Shown here piece after piece: positions 44,654 to 53,340 of a stretch of 64,000 nt of DNA. The translations under genes and the position numbers were made by a program. The notes beneath the pieces were generated by a model that saw only the letters and a program-made list of their open reading frames with translations, did not search any database and was not told the DNA's origin. Within the stretch, counting starts at the first letter, position 1. Every line of letters starts with the position of its first letter. Source of the DNA: Moritella marina ATCC 15381 (GTDB taxonomy: Bacteria > Pseudomonadota > Gammaproteobacteria > Enterobacterales > Moritellaceae); assembly GCF_008931805.1 (NCBI RefSeq), contig NZ_CP044399.1:1550001-1614000 (forward strand). The letters run 5' to 3'.

Positions 44654-45867
44654 CCTTTCATTGACGTCTTAATCCAAAATAATCCTGGTGTAGAAATGAT
44701 GAGGACTATTGCGACATAAATCATGGTAGTGAAATCTAGGTTTGAGTCTAAACCCTGCGTAACCAGTAGGCTACCCAGTGCACCGCCAAGTCCAACTGCA
44801 AAATGTTGTAGTGAATTTTGCAGACTAATCATTCTAACGCGGTCTTGTGGGGTAAGGGCGTTTACCAATTCTGTAATTAATATAATAGTACGCGTAGAAC
44901 TCACAATTATAAAGATGACAAATGCTGTCGCAGCAGAGTAAATATCAACAGTTTTAAAGCCAACACCGACCGTAGTGACCATGATCAACGACAGCAAGAC
45001 TATTAATTTTTTAAGTGAAAAGTCCCTATTTTTAGTTCTCGCGTAATATTGTATAGCAATGAATGAACCTAACCCGCTTAGCGTATAGCACAGGCTCAAT
45101 AGTTGTTCTGATATATTAAGATTGATCGTTAGCATCACTGGGTATTGAGTCGAAACGACAAAAGTACTCAAAATTGCAGTGAACATGACAACAGCTGATA
45201 AAAACATAGCTTTGCCATTACTGATAGTATCTGCCGTTGGTGTTTGCTTAACTTCCGTTAAAGAGTGATTTAATAAACGCAACTGCTTAAACGATGCCAT
45301 GAGTAAAACGGTGAATATTAAAGTAACAATACTAAATGCACCCCCTACAACTTGAAAGCCTAGTTGCCATCCACTTCCTGAAGATATAAGGATAATAGTT
45401 GGCACACCAAGCGCTAGCGCTAAAGGAAATGTACTCAGCAATATCGCTGTATTCTTCTTTTTATTATCCCTGTCTGATATTAATAACAAATAGTTGAAGT
45501 TTACAACAGCTAGCGCACCGCCAAACAATCCAGTTAATGCACGAGTAAAAACTAATAAATTAAAGCCTTCAACGATCGTTGTTAAAATCGTCATAACCGT
45601 GATGCCGAAAAGGAAAAATACAACTCTATTTTTTTCGCGAGCAATGTCTTGTGATCCCTTAATAACTAGACACGTTATACCTGCTGCGAGAGCATAAGCA
45701 GAAGTAAGATAACCAGATTGTGAAGCAGAAGCATTAGCTTGGATAGCCATTGAAGAGCTAAATGGAACGATGATGAGTGCGTCAAGTGCAATCAGGAATT
45801 GGATTACAAAACATATATATTTATTGTAAGTAAACAGGCGCGGAGATGAAAAACTGGAAGTGAGCAT
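44611..45867 (-). CDS. MFS transporter
   Basis: The protein of about 418 residues has twelve predicted membrane segments and MFS-type loops. I place the start at the ATG at 45867 (MLTSSFSSPRLF), preceded by AAGG at 7 bp; the ORF to 45930 adds a hydrophilic part without a ribosome site. It is divergent from a LysR gene, a classical regulator-target arrangement, which suggests LysR-controlled export or uptake of an unknown substrate. Confidence 0.8.
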   Translation of the reverse strand: MLTSSFSSPRLFTYNKYICFVIQFLIALDALIIVPFSSSMAIQANASASQSGYLTSAYALAAGITCLVIKGSQDIAREKNRVVFFLFGITVMTILTTIVEGFNLLVFTRALTGLFGGALAVVNFNYLLLISDRDNKKKNTAILLSTFPLALALGVPTIILISSGSGWQLGFQVVGGAFSIVTLIFTVLLMASFKQLRLLNHSLTEVKQTPTADTISNGKAMFLSAVVMFTAILSTFVVSTQYPVMLTINLNISEQLLSLCYTLSGLGSFIAIQYYARTKNRDFSLKKLIVLLSLIMVTTVGVGFKTVDIYSAATAFVIFIIVSSTRTIILITELVNALTPQDRVRMISLQNSLQHFAVGLGGALGSLLVTQGLDSNLDFTTMIYVAIVLIISTPGLFWIKTSMKGYKQAKDSRNLSID

Positions 45868-45986
45868 TGTGGAACCTTGTTTATATTGTAAGTAACAGGT
45901 GGAATCGAAGAACTCATTGTACAAAACCATTTTTGGTAATAAAGTGTAGGAAATGGGCTTTATAATCCAACCTGGCGGGATAATAA

Positions 45987-46886
45987 ATGATTAACCAAAT
46001 TGAACAGCTGTGGCTGAAAAGTTTCCACAGTGTCTATGAGTACAATAGCTTTAAAAAAGCAGCTGAACAGCTTGATTTACCGACTTCAAATGTGAGCCGT
46101 CATGTTGCTCTGTTAGAGGAAAAGCTGAATACACGGTTACTAGAAAGAACAACTCGTCGCATGACTCCAACGGAGGCTGGAGAGCAACTTTACTCGACAA
46201 CAAGGGGATTGTTAGTTGCACTAAATGACGCGCTAGAAGATGTGAGTCAAAACGCCCAAACCATAATGGGGCAACTTAGGATTTTAATCCCAGACATACC
46301 ATTACTGGCTGAAGCGGTCGTGTCGTTTTGCATTGAACATCCTGCAATATCGCTGTGTTGTGAAACAAGTTTAAGCCCAAGAGAAGATTTACTTGATGGT
46401 TTCGACCTGATTTTGAGTTATCACCGTGGCAGTCTTTGCGATAGTGGGTGGGTAGCAAAAGAAATAACCAGATGGAAAAGTGTCGTCGTTGTTTCTCCTA
46501 AGTTACTCAATTTACATAAGCGCCCCTATGAACTTGCCGATTTAAATCAGGTACCCTGTATTAGTAGCCTAACAGCTTTGGATGGTGCGCCTTGGGTATT
46601 CAAAAATGCAGACGGTAAGCTTATTAAACAACATGTAAACTCGACATTTAAAGTTAATAGTGGCCATATCGCGAAGACTGGTGCGGTTGCTGGCATTGGT
46701 TTAGCGATCTTGCCTGCAGACTTTTGTTCGAGCGAATTAAAAGCTGGTTCGTTAGAAGTTATCAAGTTAGAAGTTGAACCAGAAGATTTGGTCCTTTATG
46801 CTTTTTATGCAGGGAGAAAACATTTAGCAAAAAAAATATCGATTTTCGTAGATCATCTACAAAATAGACTTGTCAAAAATGCTTAG
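45987..46886 (+). CDS. LysR family transcriptional regulator
   Basis: The 299-residue protein has an N-terminal winged helix-turn-helix (SFKKAAEQLDLPTSNVSRHV, LLERTTRRMTPTEAG) and a C-terminal substrate-binding domain. It is divergent from the MFS gene 119 bp away and probably controls it. The ligand is unknown. Confidence 0.85.
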   Translation: MINQIEQLWLKSFHSVYEYNSFKKAAEQLDLPTSNVSRHVALLEEKLNTRLLERTTRRMTPTEAGEQLYSTTRGLLVALNDALEDVSQNAQTIMGQLRILIPDIPLLAEAVVSFCIEHPAISLCCETSLSPREDLLDGFDLILSYHRGSLCDSGWVAKEITRWKSVVVVSPKLLNLHKRPYELADLNQVPCISSLTALDGAPWVFKNADGKLIKQHVNSTFKVNSGHIAKTGAVAGIGLAILPADFCSSELKAGSLEVIKLEVEPEDLVLYAFYAGRKHLAKKISIFVDHLQNRLVKNA

Positions 46887-47096
46887 GATAATCTGAATAT
46901 AGGGCACATGAAGGTAACTATCTTTGGGGAAGAGGTGGTTTGACCTAACTATTTATACAGATTTAATCAATAGCACCATAATCTTCACTGTGCTAATGTT
47001 AATCTATTGTCACTTTAGTTGTACTCACGTTAAATACAATGTTTTAACAACTATTCCTCACTGTGTGAAAGCACGGGATATAAGGCTTACTAATCG

Positions 47097-49013
47097 ATGA
47101 AAGTATTTTCTCTCTCTTTGTTTCTTTTCTCATGCTCAAGCTTTGCGACCTCGCTTACTTGGGATCAACAAAGAGGTCTGTATACGCAAGCTGCGGACTT
47201 ACAATCACAAGATATGTGGTCAGAAGCGTTACAAAAAACAAAGCTAATCCCCGGGTATCCATTAACTTACTTGCTTGAATTCGAACAGATTAAAGCGCAC
47301 TTTAGCCGTGATAGCATGCTTGAAGTACAAGCTTTTATAAAGAATAACAGTGATCGTCGCGCTAGTTATGATCTGCAGAGAAGTTATTTATATTACTTAG
47401 CAGAAAATCAATATTGGGATGAGTACCTGTCTTTTTATCCGCAACTTCCCAAATCAGTTGACTTGAAATGCTTTCATTTTCAGGCGCAATTAGCGAATGA
47501 CCAAGCAGATGAAATTTGGACTGATGTGCAAAAAACCTGGTTAACGGGCTCTTCCTTACCGAATGCCTGTGATGATGTTCTAGACTATTACCTTGATAAT
47601 AAAAAAATATCTCAGGAATTAATCTTTAAGCGATTTAACTTAGCTTATGTAAAGAATAAAACAGCCATTATGTCTTATTTAATCACTTTAATGGACAAGG
47701 AAAACAAGCTGTTGGCCGAGCAGCTATATGCTTTGCATAAAGCTCCAGCAACGTTACTAAACAATCCTTTATTTGAGAATGCTGCATCTAATGACTTTTT
47801 AGTCGCCAGCATTAAACGTCTTGCTAAAAAGGATATTGAGTTAGGCTTAAATGCATATCTTGATTATGAGCGAAAACTCGCTTTAACATCAAAAGAACAA
47901 GACCGTTTAAAAAAATACCTTATATCGCGCATTATGATCCGTGACGAAACAAGCTTATTTCCTTGGTTAGATAAATCACTTTCTACTTTAGGCGATGTAT
48001 CATTAATAGAACGTCGCATCCGTTATGCGATTAGATTAAATAACTGGCTCGATATCGAATATTGGCTAGCGCAGCTTAGCGAGACTAAGCCGTTGGCGAG
48101 TAAATGGCAGTATTGGCAAGCCCGGGTATTGGAAAACAAACAACAGCAGAATCAGGCTGATAAGCTTTATCAATCGATAGCGACTGAACGTAATTATTAC
48201 GGTTTTTTGGCGGCGCAGAAATTAGGTCTGGATTACCAATTTAATCCTAATATCGTCAACGAACAGCAACAAGACTTAAACCATCTTAAAACACAGTTGG
48301 CACATATTGATGAGTTGTATTTCCATCAACATATGTACTTGCTTAAACGCGAGTGGCGAGTCTTAATTAGCAATCAAAGTATCAACCTGCAAAGGCAGTT
48401 AGGTTTATTTGCCTTTCAAAAAGGCTGGGCTCATCTTTCGGTCGTTGCCAGTATTCTTTCTAAAAGTTGGAGTGCGTTGAATATTCGTTTCCCTGCAGCT
48501 AAGCCGCAATTGTTTTATGCGAATGCCGAACGATATGAGCTCGATTCTAGTTATATCTACGCCATTACACGTCAGGAAAGCTCGTTTGATGAATTTGCCA
48601 ACTCGCCGGTCGGTGCACGTGGCTATATGCAACTGATGCCAGGAACGGCAAAAGAGACTGCCCGTAAAATCGGCTTGAAGGATTATAAAAAGAAAGCACA
48701 ATTAACCGATGGCGATATCAATGTCCAGCTAGGCACTGCCTATTTTGATGGCCTGCTTAAGCGTTATGAAGGGAATCGGGTGCTTGCAACCGCAGCGTAT
48801 AATGCCGGCCCAAATCGCGTTGATCGCTGGCAAGGCAGCAAAGACGGTCGAGCAGAACAGGCCTTAGCAATGGACAGTTGGGTTGAAGCTATTCCCTATA
48901 AAGAAACCCGACGTTATGTCAAAAATGTTTTAGTCTATAACGTCATCTATCAACATATTTTAGACAAACCGCTTGAGTTTCTTAAGCCTAAAGAGATCAA
49001 CGCTCGATTTTGA
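47097..49013 (+). CDS. slt: Soluble lytic murein transglycosylase
   Basis: The 638-residue protein has a signal peptide (ending near SFATS), a long superhelical alpha domain (about 30-440) and a C-terminal SLT domain with the catalytic Glu494 in TRQESSFDEFANSP, followed by VGARGYMQLMPGTAKETA and AAYNAGPNRV. Slt cuts the glycan strand with formation of 1,6-anhydro ends. Length and layout equal E. coli Slt70. It is monocistronic. Confidence 0.9.
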   Translation: MKVFSLSLFLFSCSSFATSLTWDQQRGLYTQAADLQSQDMWSEALQKTKLIPGYPLTYLLEFEQIKAHFSRDSMLEVQAFIKNNSDRRASYDLQRSYLYYLAENQYWDEYLSFYPQLPKSVDLKCFHFQAQLANDQADEIWTDVQKTWLTGSSLPNACDDVLDYYLDNKKISQELIFKRFNLAYVKNKTAIMSYLITLMDKENKLLAEQLYALHKAPATLLNNPLFENAASNDFLVASIKRLAKKDIELGLNAYLDYERKLALTSKEQDRLKKYLISRIMIRDETSLFPWLDKSLSTLGDVSLIERRIRYAIRLNNWLDIEYWLAQLSETKPLASKWQYWQARVLENKQQQNQADKLYQSIATERNYYGFLAAQKLGLDYQFNPNIVNEQQQDLNHLKTQLAHIDELYFHQHMYLLKREWRVLISNQSINLQRQLGLFAFQKGWAHLSVVASILSKSWSALNIRFPAAKPQLFYANAERYELDSSYIYAITRQESSFDEFANSPVGARGYMQLMPGTAKETARKIGLKDYKKKAQLTDGDINVQLGTAYFDGLLKRYEGNRVLATAAYNAGPNRVDRWQGSKDGRAEQALAMDSWVEAIPYKETRRYVKNVLVYNVIYQHILDKPLEFLKPKEINARF

Positions 49014-49024
49014 TTTTGTCTTTA

Positions 49025-50233
49025 TCAGCTAGACTTATTCGATACTAAGGATAAGTCTAGCAAGTCTGAGCCTTTCTTTAACTGCAACATCATAACGCCT
49101 GCCACCAACAACACTATTCCGATAATAATAAAACCCAAAGCTGTGAGTTGTAAGTAACTTAACAGCGCAATAACGACGTAACTCAAGCTTTGTACCAGCG
49201 TAGAAAACAGTTTTAACCCGCCTTCAACGCGTCCTCTTTCTTCCATCGCGATAACATGATGCATCTTATTGGTTCTGGCAATACGATTATATGAATTGAA
49301 AAAACCAAGGACGATAGTCAGTAATATAATCAAAGTAGGGGAAAGATAAGAGCCCATTAAAATAAGTATAATCGCCATCGCTAGAATCGAAAAAACCATC
49401 GCATTTTCATGATTATATCGCGCTAACAGACGAGCAATAAGGAAGCCACTTAATAACGCACCTAGGCCATAGCTCATCTTCCATGTCGCAAACCAACTAC
49501 CGCTAATATCTTGCTCAGCAAAATAGATAGGCACAAGTTTTACCAGAAAAGTTAATACTGGATAAGATAAGCAAGACAGCGCCAAGAATGTATAGAAACG
49601 TTTTTGTTTAGCAAATATGCCTTTGCTTGCTACAAGTTGTTTAAAAAATGCTTCTTTCAATGATGGACTGAACTGGCGTGTGTAAGGCGTCGCTATGTAG
49701 CATAAGCCAGACAGGAATGAAGCGAATGTGGCTAAAAAGGCAAACTCGAGCATTGACCAGTGTTCCAGTAAAATGATCCCCATAGCGCCAGCACCTAGTG
49801 TGGTTACTTGCATCACAACTTCTTGATAACTTGATATTTTAGCGTATTCACTTTGGCGATAGTTTTCTTGTGTAAAAGCATTATTACAACTCCAAGCTAA
49901 ATCATTACTTAACCAAAATATTAGCTGAGCAAAGGCTAAAACCCAATGAGATTGCAGGTCGTTGTAGTAAGTAATGAACACCATTAACGCGGTCGTCGCT
50001 TGTGCTAATTGCATCAATATCAAAATAGTCTTTCTTGAATGGCGATCAATCATAGTGGCAAAAAACGGTGTGAAAACAAAGGATAAAGAAGTACAAACTA
50101 ATGCTGTAATCGCCACAAAAAATCCCATGCCTTCTTCTAAAAGCATGATCCAGGGTAACGCCATCATAAACATACCAGATGATATGCCATCAAAAAATCG
50201 GGCCAATAGATAGGGGATAGTTCTACTTTTCAT
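49025..50233 (-). CDS. MFS transporter, probable SoxR target
   Basis: The 402-residue protein has about twelve membrane segments and looks like an export-type MFS protein (ARFFDGISSGMFMMALPWIM at the start, FTPFFATMIDRHSRKTIL near residue 55). It is divergent from soxR, with a perfect SoxR-type operator between the two. It likely exports redox-active compounds or oxidised products, but no substrate is shown. Confidence 0.8.
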   Translation of the reverse strand: MKSRTIPYLLARFFDGISSGMFMMALPWIMLLEEGMGFFVAITALVCTSLSFVFTPFFATMIDRHSRKTILILMQLAQATTALMVFITYYNDLQSHWVLAFAQLIFWLSNDLAWSCNNAFTQENYRQSEYAKISSYQEVVMQVTTLGAGAMGIILLEHWSMLEFAFLATFASFLSGLCYIATPYTRQFSPSLKEAFFKQLVASKGIFAKQKRFYTFLALSCLSYPVLTFLVKLVPIYFAEQDISGSWFATWKMSYGLGALLSGFLIARLLARYNHENAMVFSILAMAIILILMGSYLSPTLIILLTIVLGFFNSYNRIARTNKMHHVIAMEERGRVEGGLKLFSTLVQSLSYVVIALLSYLQLTALGFIIIGIVLLVAGVMMLQLKKGSDLLDLSLVSNKSS

Positions 50234-50276
50234 TTAATGCTCCATGCTTTTTATTTATATTGCTGCTAGTCTAATA

Positions 50277-50294
50277 CCTCAACCTATGTTGAGG
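50277..50294 (-). promoter_or_regulatory. SoxR operator in the promoter of the MFS gene
   Basis: CCTCAACCTATGTTGAGG has the SoxR-box form with perfect 6-bp arms. On the - strand, TTTACC and TAGACT flank it with a 19-bp spacing, the long spacer of MerR-type promoters that open on activation. Confidence 0.75.
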
Positions 50295-50344
50295 TAAAGT
50301 GATATATTGCATAGATTAAAATATAAAATCAGATAGGACATCAG

Positions 50345-50773
50345 ATGGAAATGAGCGTTGGGCAAGTGGCAACAAGGGCTGGTGTTAAAGTATCAACCTT
50401 GCATTTTTATGAGAAGAAAGGGCTTATTCAAAGTTGGCGAAATACGGGTAATCAACGCCGCTATGACCGCAGCGTATTAAGGCGTATCTCAGTAATTAAA
50501 ATGGCTCAAAAGTTAGGGATATCTTTACAAGAAGTGACAATAGCGCTTTCTCACTTACCTAAGGAGAGCGCGCCTACAGAAGAAGAGTGGAGGGCGATGG
50601 CCAATACGTGGAAGTTACAGTTGAACGAGCGTATTAACAGCTTACAAACGTTGAGGGATGAGCTTGATGAATGTATCGGTTGTGGTTGTCTGTCCATTAA
50701 TAAATGTAAGCTAAGAAACCCACAAGACATATTAGCTCAAGAAGGTAACGGACCAGTATTGTGGGAAAGATAA
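50345..50773 (+). CDS. soxR: Redox-sensing regulator SoxR
   Basis: The 142-residue protein has a MerR-type N-terminal helix-turn-helix (VGQVATRAGVKVSTLHFYEKKG) and the [2Fe-2S] cysteine set Cys110, Cys113, Cys115 and Cys121 in CIGCGCLSINKC. Redox-active compounds oxidise the cluster and turn on target promoters. It is divergent from the MFS gene and no soxS is present nearby, so it likely acts directly on that gene, as SoxR does outside enteric bacteria. Confidence 0.9.
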   Translation: MEMSVGQVATRAGVKVSTLHFYEKKGLIQSWRNTGNQRRYDRSVLRRISVIKMAQKLGISLQEVTIALSHLPKESAPTEEEWRAMANTWKLQLNERINSLQTLRDELDECIGCGCLSINKCKLRNPQDILAQEGNGPVLWER

Positions 50774-50848
50774 ACTGGTGATTAATAAGACTGCATTTAT
50801 TATGTTAAATAGCGTGTCTATATTTACTGCTTTATACTGAGATAAAAA

Positions 50849-50870
50849 GCCTCCAACGAGGAGGCCGATT
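50849..50870. terminator. Terminator between soxR and the Spy-like gene
   Basis: GCCTCC and GGAGGC form a 6-bp stem with a 5-base loop, flanked by AAAAA on the left and ATTTT on the right, so it works in both directions. Confidence 0.75.
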
Positions 50871-50896
50871 TTAATAGCTCACTGAAAATACACAAA

Positions 50897-51325
50897 TTAG
50901 TTAGTTTCAAGTATCAATGACTTCAGCGAAGATTTAAACTTAGTTTTCTGATCTTCTGTTAGCACATTATAAATATTATTTTTTAATTGCATCTCATCTA
51001 TCAGAAGCTGTTTTTGCTTAACTTGAATCATATCGATTATTGACCCTAATTTGGGTTCATCGAGTTTAGGCTGAGCAATCAAGCGTAGTTGCTCTTTTTT
51101 TAGTTCTATCACTTTTTCCACATCAATAACTGGACGAGACTCTTGATACTTATCAATGAATGAAGATATTTCATTCTGTTGATCTTCTGTTAACTCTAGC
51201 GAATTAACGATTTCCTGTAACGGAGTTTGGTTTACTTGCTGTGAAGGTGAAGCACTGACCAGTGGCACAGTAACTAAACTGGCTGAAATAATTATGATAG
51301 AAAATATCTTATTTAAAGATCTCAT
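50897..51325 (-). CDS. Spy/CpxP-like periplasmic protein (LTxxQ)
   Basis: The 142-residue protein has a signal peptide (cleavage after VSASP) and two LTxxQ motifs (ELTEDQQNEI near residue 50 and VLTEDQKTKF near residue 128) at the ends of a helical domain. Spy and CpxP are periplasmic chaperones and stress regulators. No cpx genes lie nearby. Confidence 0.75.
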   Translation of the reverse strand: MRSLNKIFSIIIISASLVTVPLVSASPSQQVNQTPLQEIVNSLELTEDQQNEISSFIDKYQESRPVIDVEKVIELKKEQLRLIAQPKLDEPKLGSIIDMIQVKQKQLLIDEMQLKNNIYNVLTEDQKTKFKSSLKSLILETN

Positions 51326-51448
51326 TTTTATTTTCCCTTAATTAATTGTGGTTGGTTACATGTTGCTACCATGAATATAAGAGGAGTATTTATAGCTTGA
51401 CCGTTTAACAAATAATCTTATTATCCCCAATAATTATAGAAGCATATT

Positions 51449-51700
51449 ATGAATATGGTATCCGGTAGCGCTGTATTTTATCGCCGTGGTGAACAATGCC
51501 TTACAGCAAGGAGTGAATTATCAATTGGACTTGATGATATTAAAGAATCAATATTATTCCTGCATGAGGATCTTTTGTCAGCAGATTTTACCGATGGTGA
51601 TGAACAAAATTTCATTGGTTATGCAAAAATATTCGCGTGCTTGAAAGAGCTAGAACATTTGAAGTCAGATAAAATTATTAGTAATCAAACGTCTAAATAG
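51449..51700 (+). CDS. Hypothetical protein
   Basis: The 83-residue product (MNMVSGSAVFYRRGEQCLTARSELSIG in two parts) is soluble and acidic. I do not recognise it. It has a weak ribosome site and ends 6 bp before the inverted-repeat element at 51706. Confidence 0.45.
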   Translation: MNMVSGSAVFYRRGEQCLTARSELSIGLDDIKESILFLHEDLLSADFTDGDEQNFIGYAKIFACLKELEHLKSDKIISNQTSK

Positions 51701-51705
51701 ATAAC

Positions 51706-51764
51706 GCGCTGTGTGAAATCTACAGTAACTATACTGGCAAAACATTTCAGATTTCACGTAGCGC
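51706..51764. repeat. Inverted-repeat element B (16-bp arms, 27-bp loop)
   Basis: GCGCTGTGTGAAATCT (51706-51721) is inverted at 51749-51764 with two mismatches. Arm sequence and the 27-bp loop length match element A at 29326. Confidence 0.7.
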
Positions 51765-51860
51765 ACAGGTTTTTGATAGCAAATTGAAGTACCAGGGACA
51801 GGATTTTGATATCAATGCCGATAATTTCAAACCTGACACTTCTATCTGGGCTTACATAAC

Positions 51861-51888
51861 ACTGCGCATAATTTATATTATGGTAAAT
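51861..51888 (+). other. dif-type XerC/XerD recombination site
   Basis: The XerC-side arm ACTGCGCATAA (51861-51871), the 6-bp centre TTTATA and the XerD-side arm TTATGGTAAAT (51878-51888) follow E. coli dif closely: 9 of 11 and 10 of 11 arm bases match. The site is probably the chromosomal dif, so this would be the replication terminus; a dif copy inside an integrated mobile element is the alternative. Confidence 0.75.
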
Positions 51889-51995
51889 AAGGTTTGTGGG
51901 AATTGAAATAAGCCCCGTTCTATTGATTGATAATTGAACTTTGGATCCAGATCTGATCTCGTTTAAAATTACATAGCTGCATTTAACACTTAGTT

Positions 51996-52023
51996 ATTTA
52001 CCATAAAGTATATGATATGCATC
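51996..52023 (-). other. Second dif-like site in opposite orientation
   Basis: Read on the - strand, the XerD-side arm is TTATGGTAAAT, identical to the first site, followed outward by the centre TATACT. The other arm (GATGCATATCA) is less conserved (7 of 11 against E. coli). The two sites are inverted and separated by 107 bp. Confidence 0.5.
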
Positions 52024-53340
52024 TAAATGATTACATCATATTTTATCCAAAATATGACGTAATCAAATATATCCAGACATATAAAAACCAAAACTTTATA
52101 TGTCTGTGGATCTAACTGTAGAAACCATCAAGCTATTTTCCCTCGTATATTCAAACAATCTACATATTGGTCAATGTTCATATATCGCTATCGGATTCTT
52201 GTTAGATCCCTGATCACCAATAAACTCTCACATCTAGAACTCATCATTCAATACAAACGGTAAATATTTTTAGAATGCATCATGAAATGCTCAACTAATT
52301 TTGCTACCACTTGGTATTCTTAATGTATCTTCGTTCAGGTTCACTTGGGATTAAACCACCACTGTATCGATACGTTCTAATCTGGCTCTAATATTCAGTT
52401 ATGTTATGAGTAACCTTTTATCAATATTAATCCATTTCGTTTTAAAGCTGCTAAAAAATGTCTCTTAAGATTGTCACCTCAATATTTGATGCTGCTACAG
52501 AAAAACTGATGACTAACTGTTTTGTATTGCCCAATATTCTTTCCCTGCTTTCTTGTTCCGAATATATGCGCTGACAATAGAGTTAAGTCCAGCTTGTGCA
52601 TAAAGCGATTTAGTCGATATCGACTCACCGGAAAGCAGTCTATCAAACGATATCGAGATGGTTCTTTATACCTTACAGCTATCGCAACTAGCTCAATGTT
52701 TTTTAAGGGATTTTTATCACGCTGCAATCGATATTTATGATAATCTAGATAGATGTTAAACGTTCGTAACCGTATGACTAGAAACCATTTTTTCATCGTT
52801 ATCAACGATTAGTGACTTCAGGTCTGAATAGCCAGTACATGTCTGTTTTTAAAGGAATAAATCACGTGTGCTGTGTGAAATCTGAAAGTTTTTGTCGGTT
52901 ACCACTGGTACATTTTACAGAGCGCGCGAATAAAACCTTGGTTTAACACGCCCTGCTCTGTTATTTAAGACCTCTGTGACCTAAGTTATAATCAAGGCAT
53001 CACCCGACTCTATACTGACTGAATACGTATCTTTAAATTATCAATTAAACCACGAAGTGATCCTCTCTTCTGCACGTAATAAGATAGATGATTTGATAGC
53101 TATCATAAGCCCCTTTTAATACGGTTATATTAAAGCGATCGTATTGTCTTTAAATAGTACTGCATGATGGTCTAAATTATATATGTGGAACTAGATACAT
53201 TTACTCTCCATGATAAAGTTATTCGTTTAACCCACTGTTAATCTTGTCATTAAAGCTTCATTTAACCGTCATGAACTGGTCATCTAATTCAGGTTAACTC
53301 TTGCGCAAACTAACAAACAATTACACATAGGGTTTATATC
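52024..53340. other. Gene-poor region
   Basis: No gene is convincing in these 1.3 kb. A 108-codon ORF on the - strand (52479-52805) shows no recognisable similarity and may be chance. The region holds inverted-repeat element C and is AT-rich. Confidence 0.6.
52868..52925. repeat. Inverted-repeat element C (degraded copy)
   Basis: The left arm GTGCTGTGTGAAATCT (52868-52883) matches that of element B nearly fully. The right arm is ACATTTTACAGAGCGC (52910-52925), only partly complementary, with a 26-bp loop. Confidence 0.5.

Noticed and set aside
52479-52805. 108-codon ORF on the - strand in the dif region
   Set aside because: It has no ribosome site and no recognisable domain, and it overlaps a short-palindrome-rich stretch; it is probably chance.
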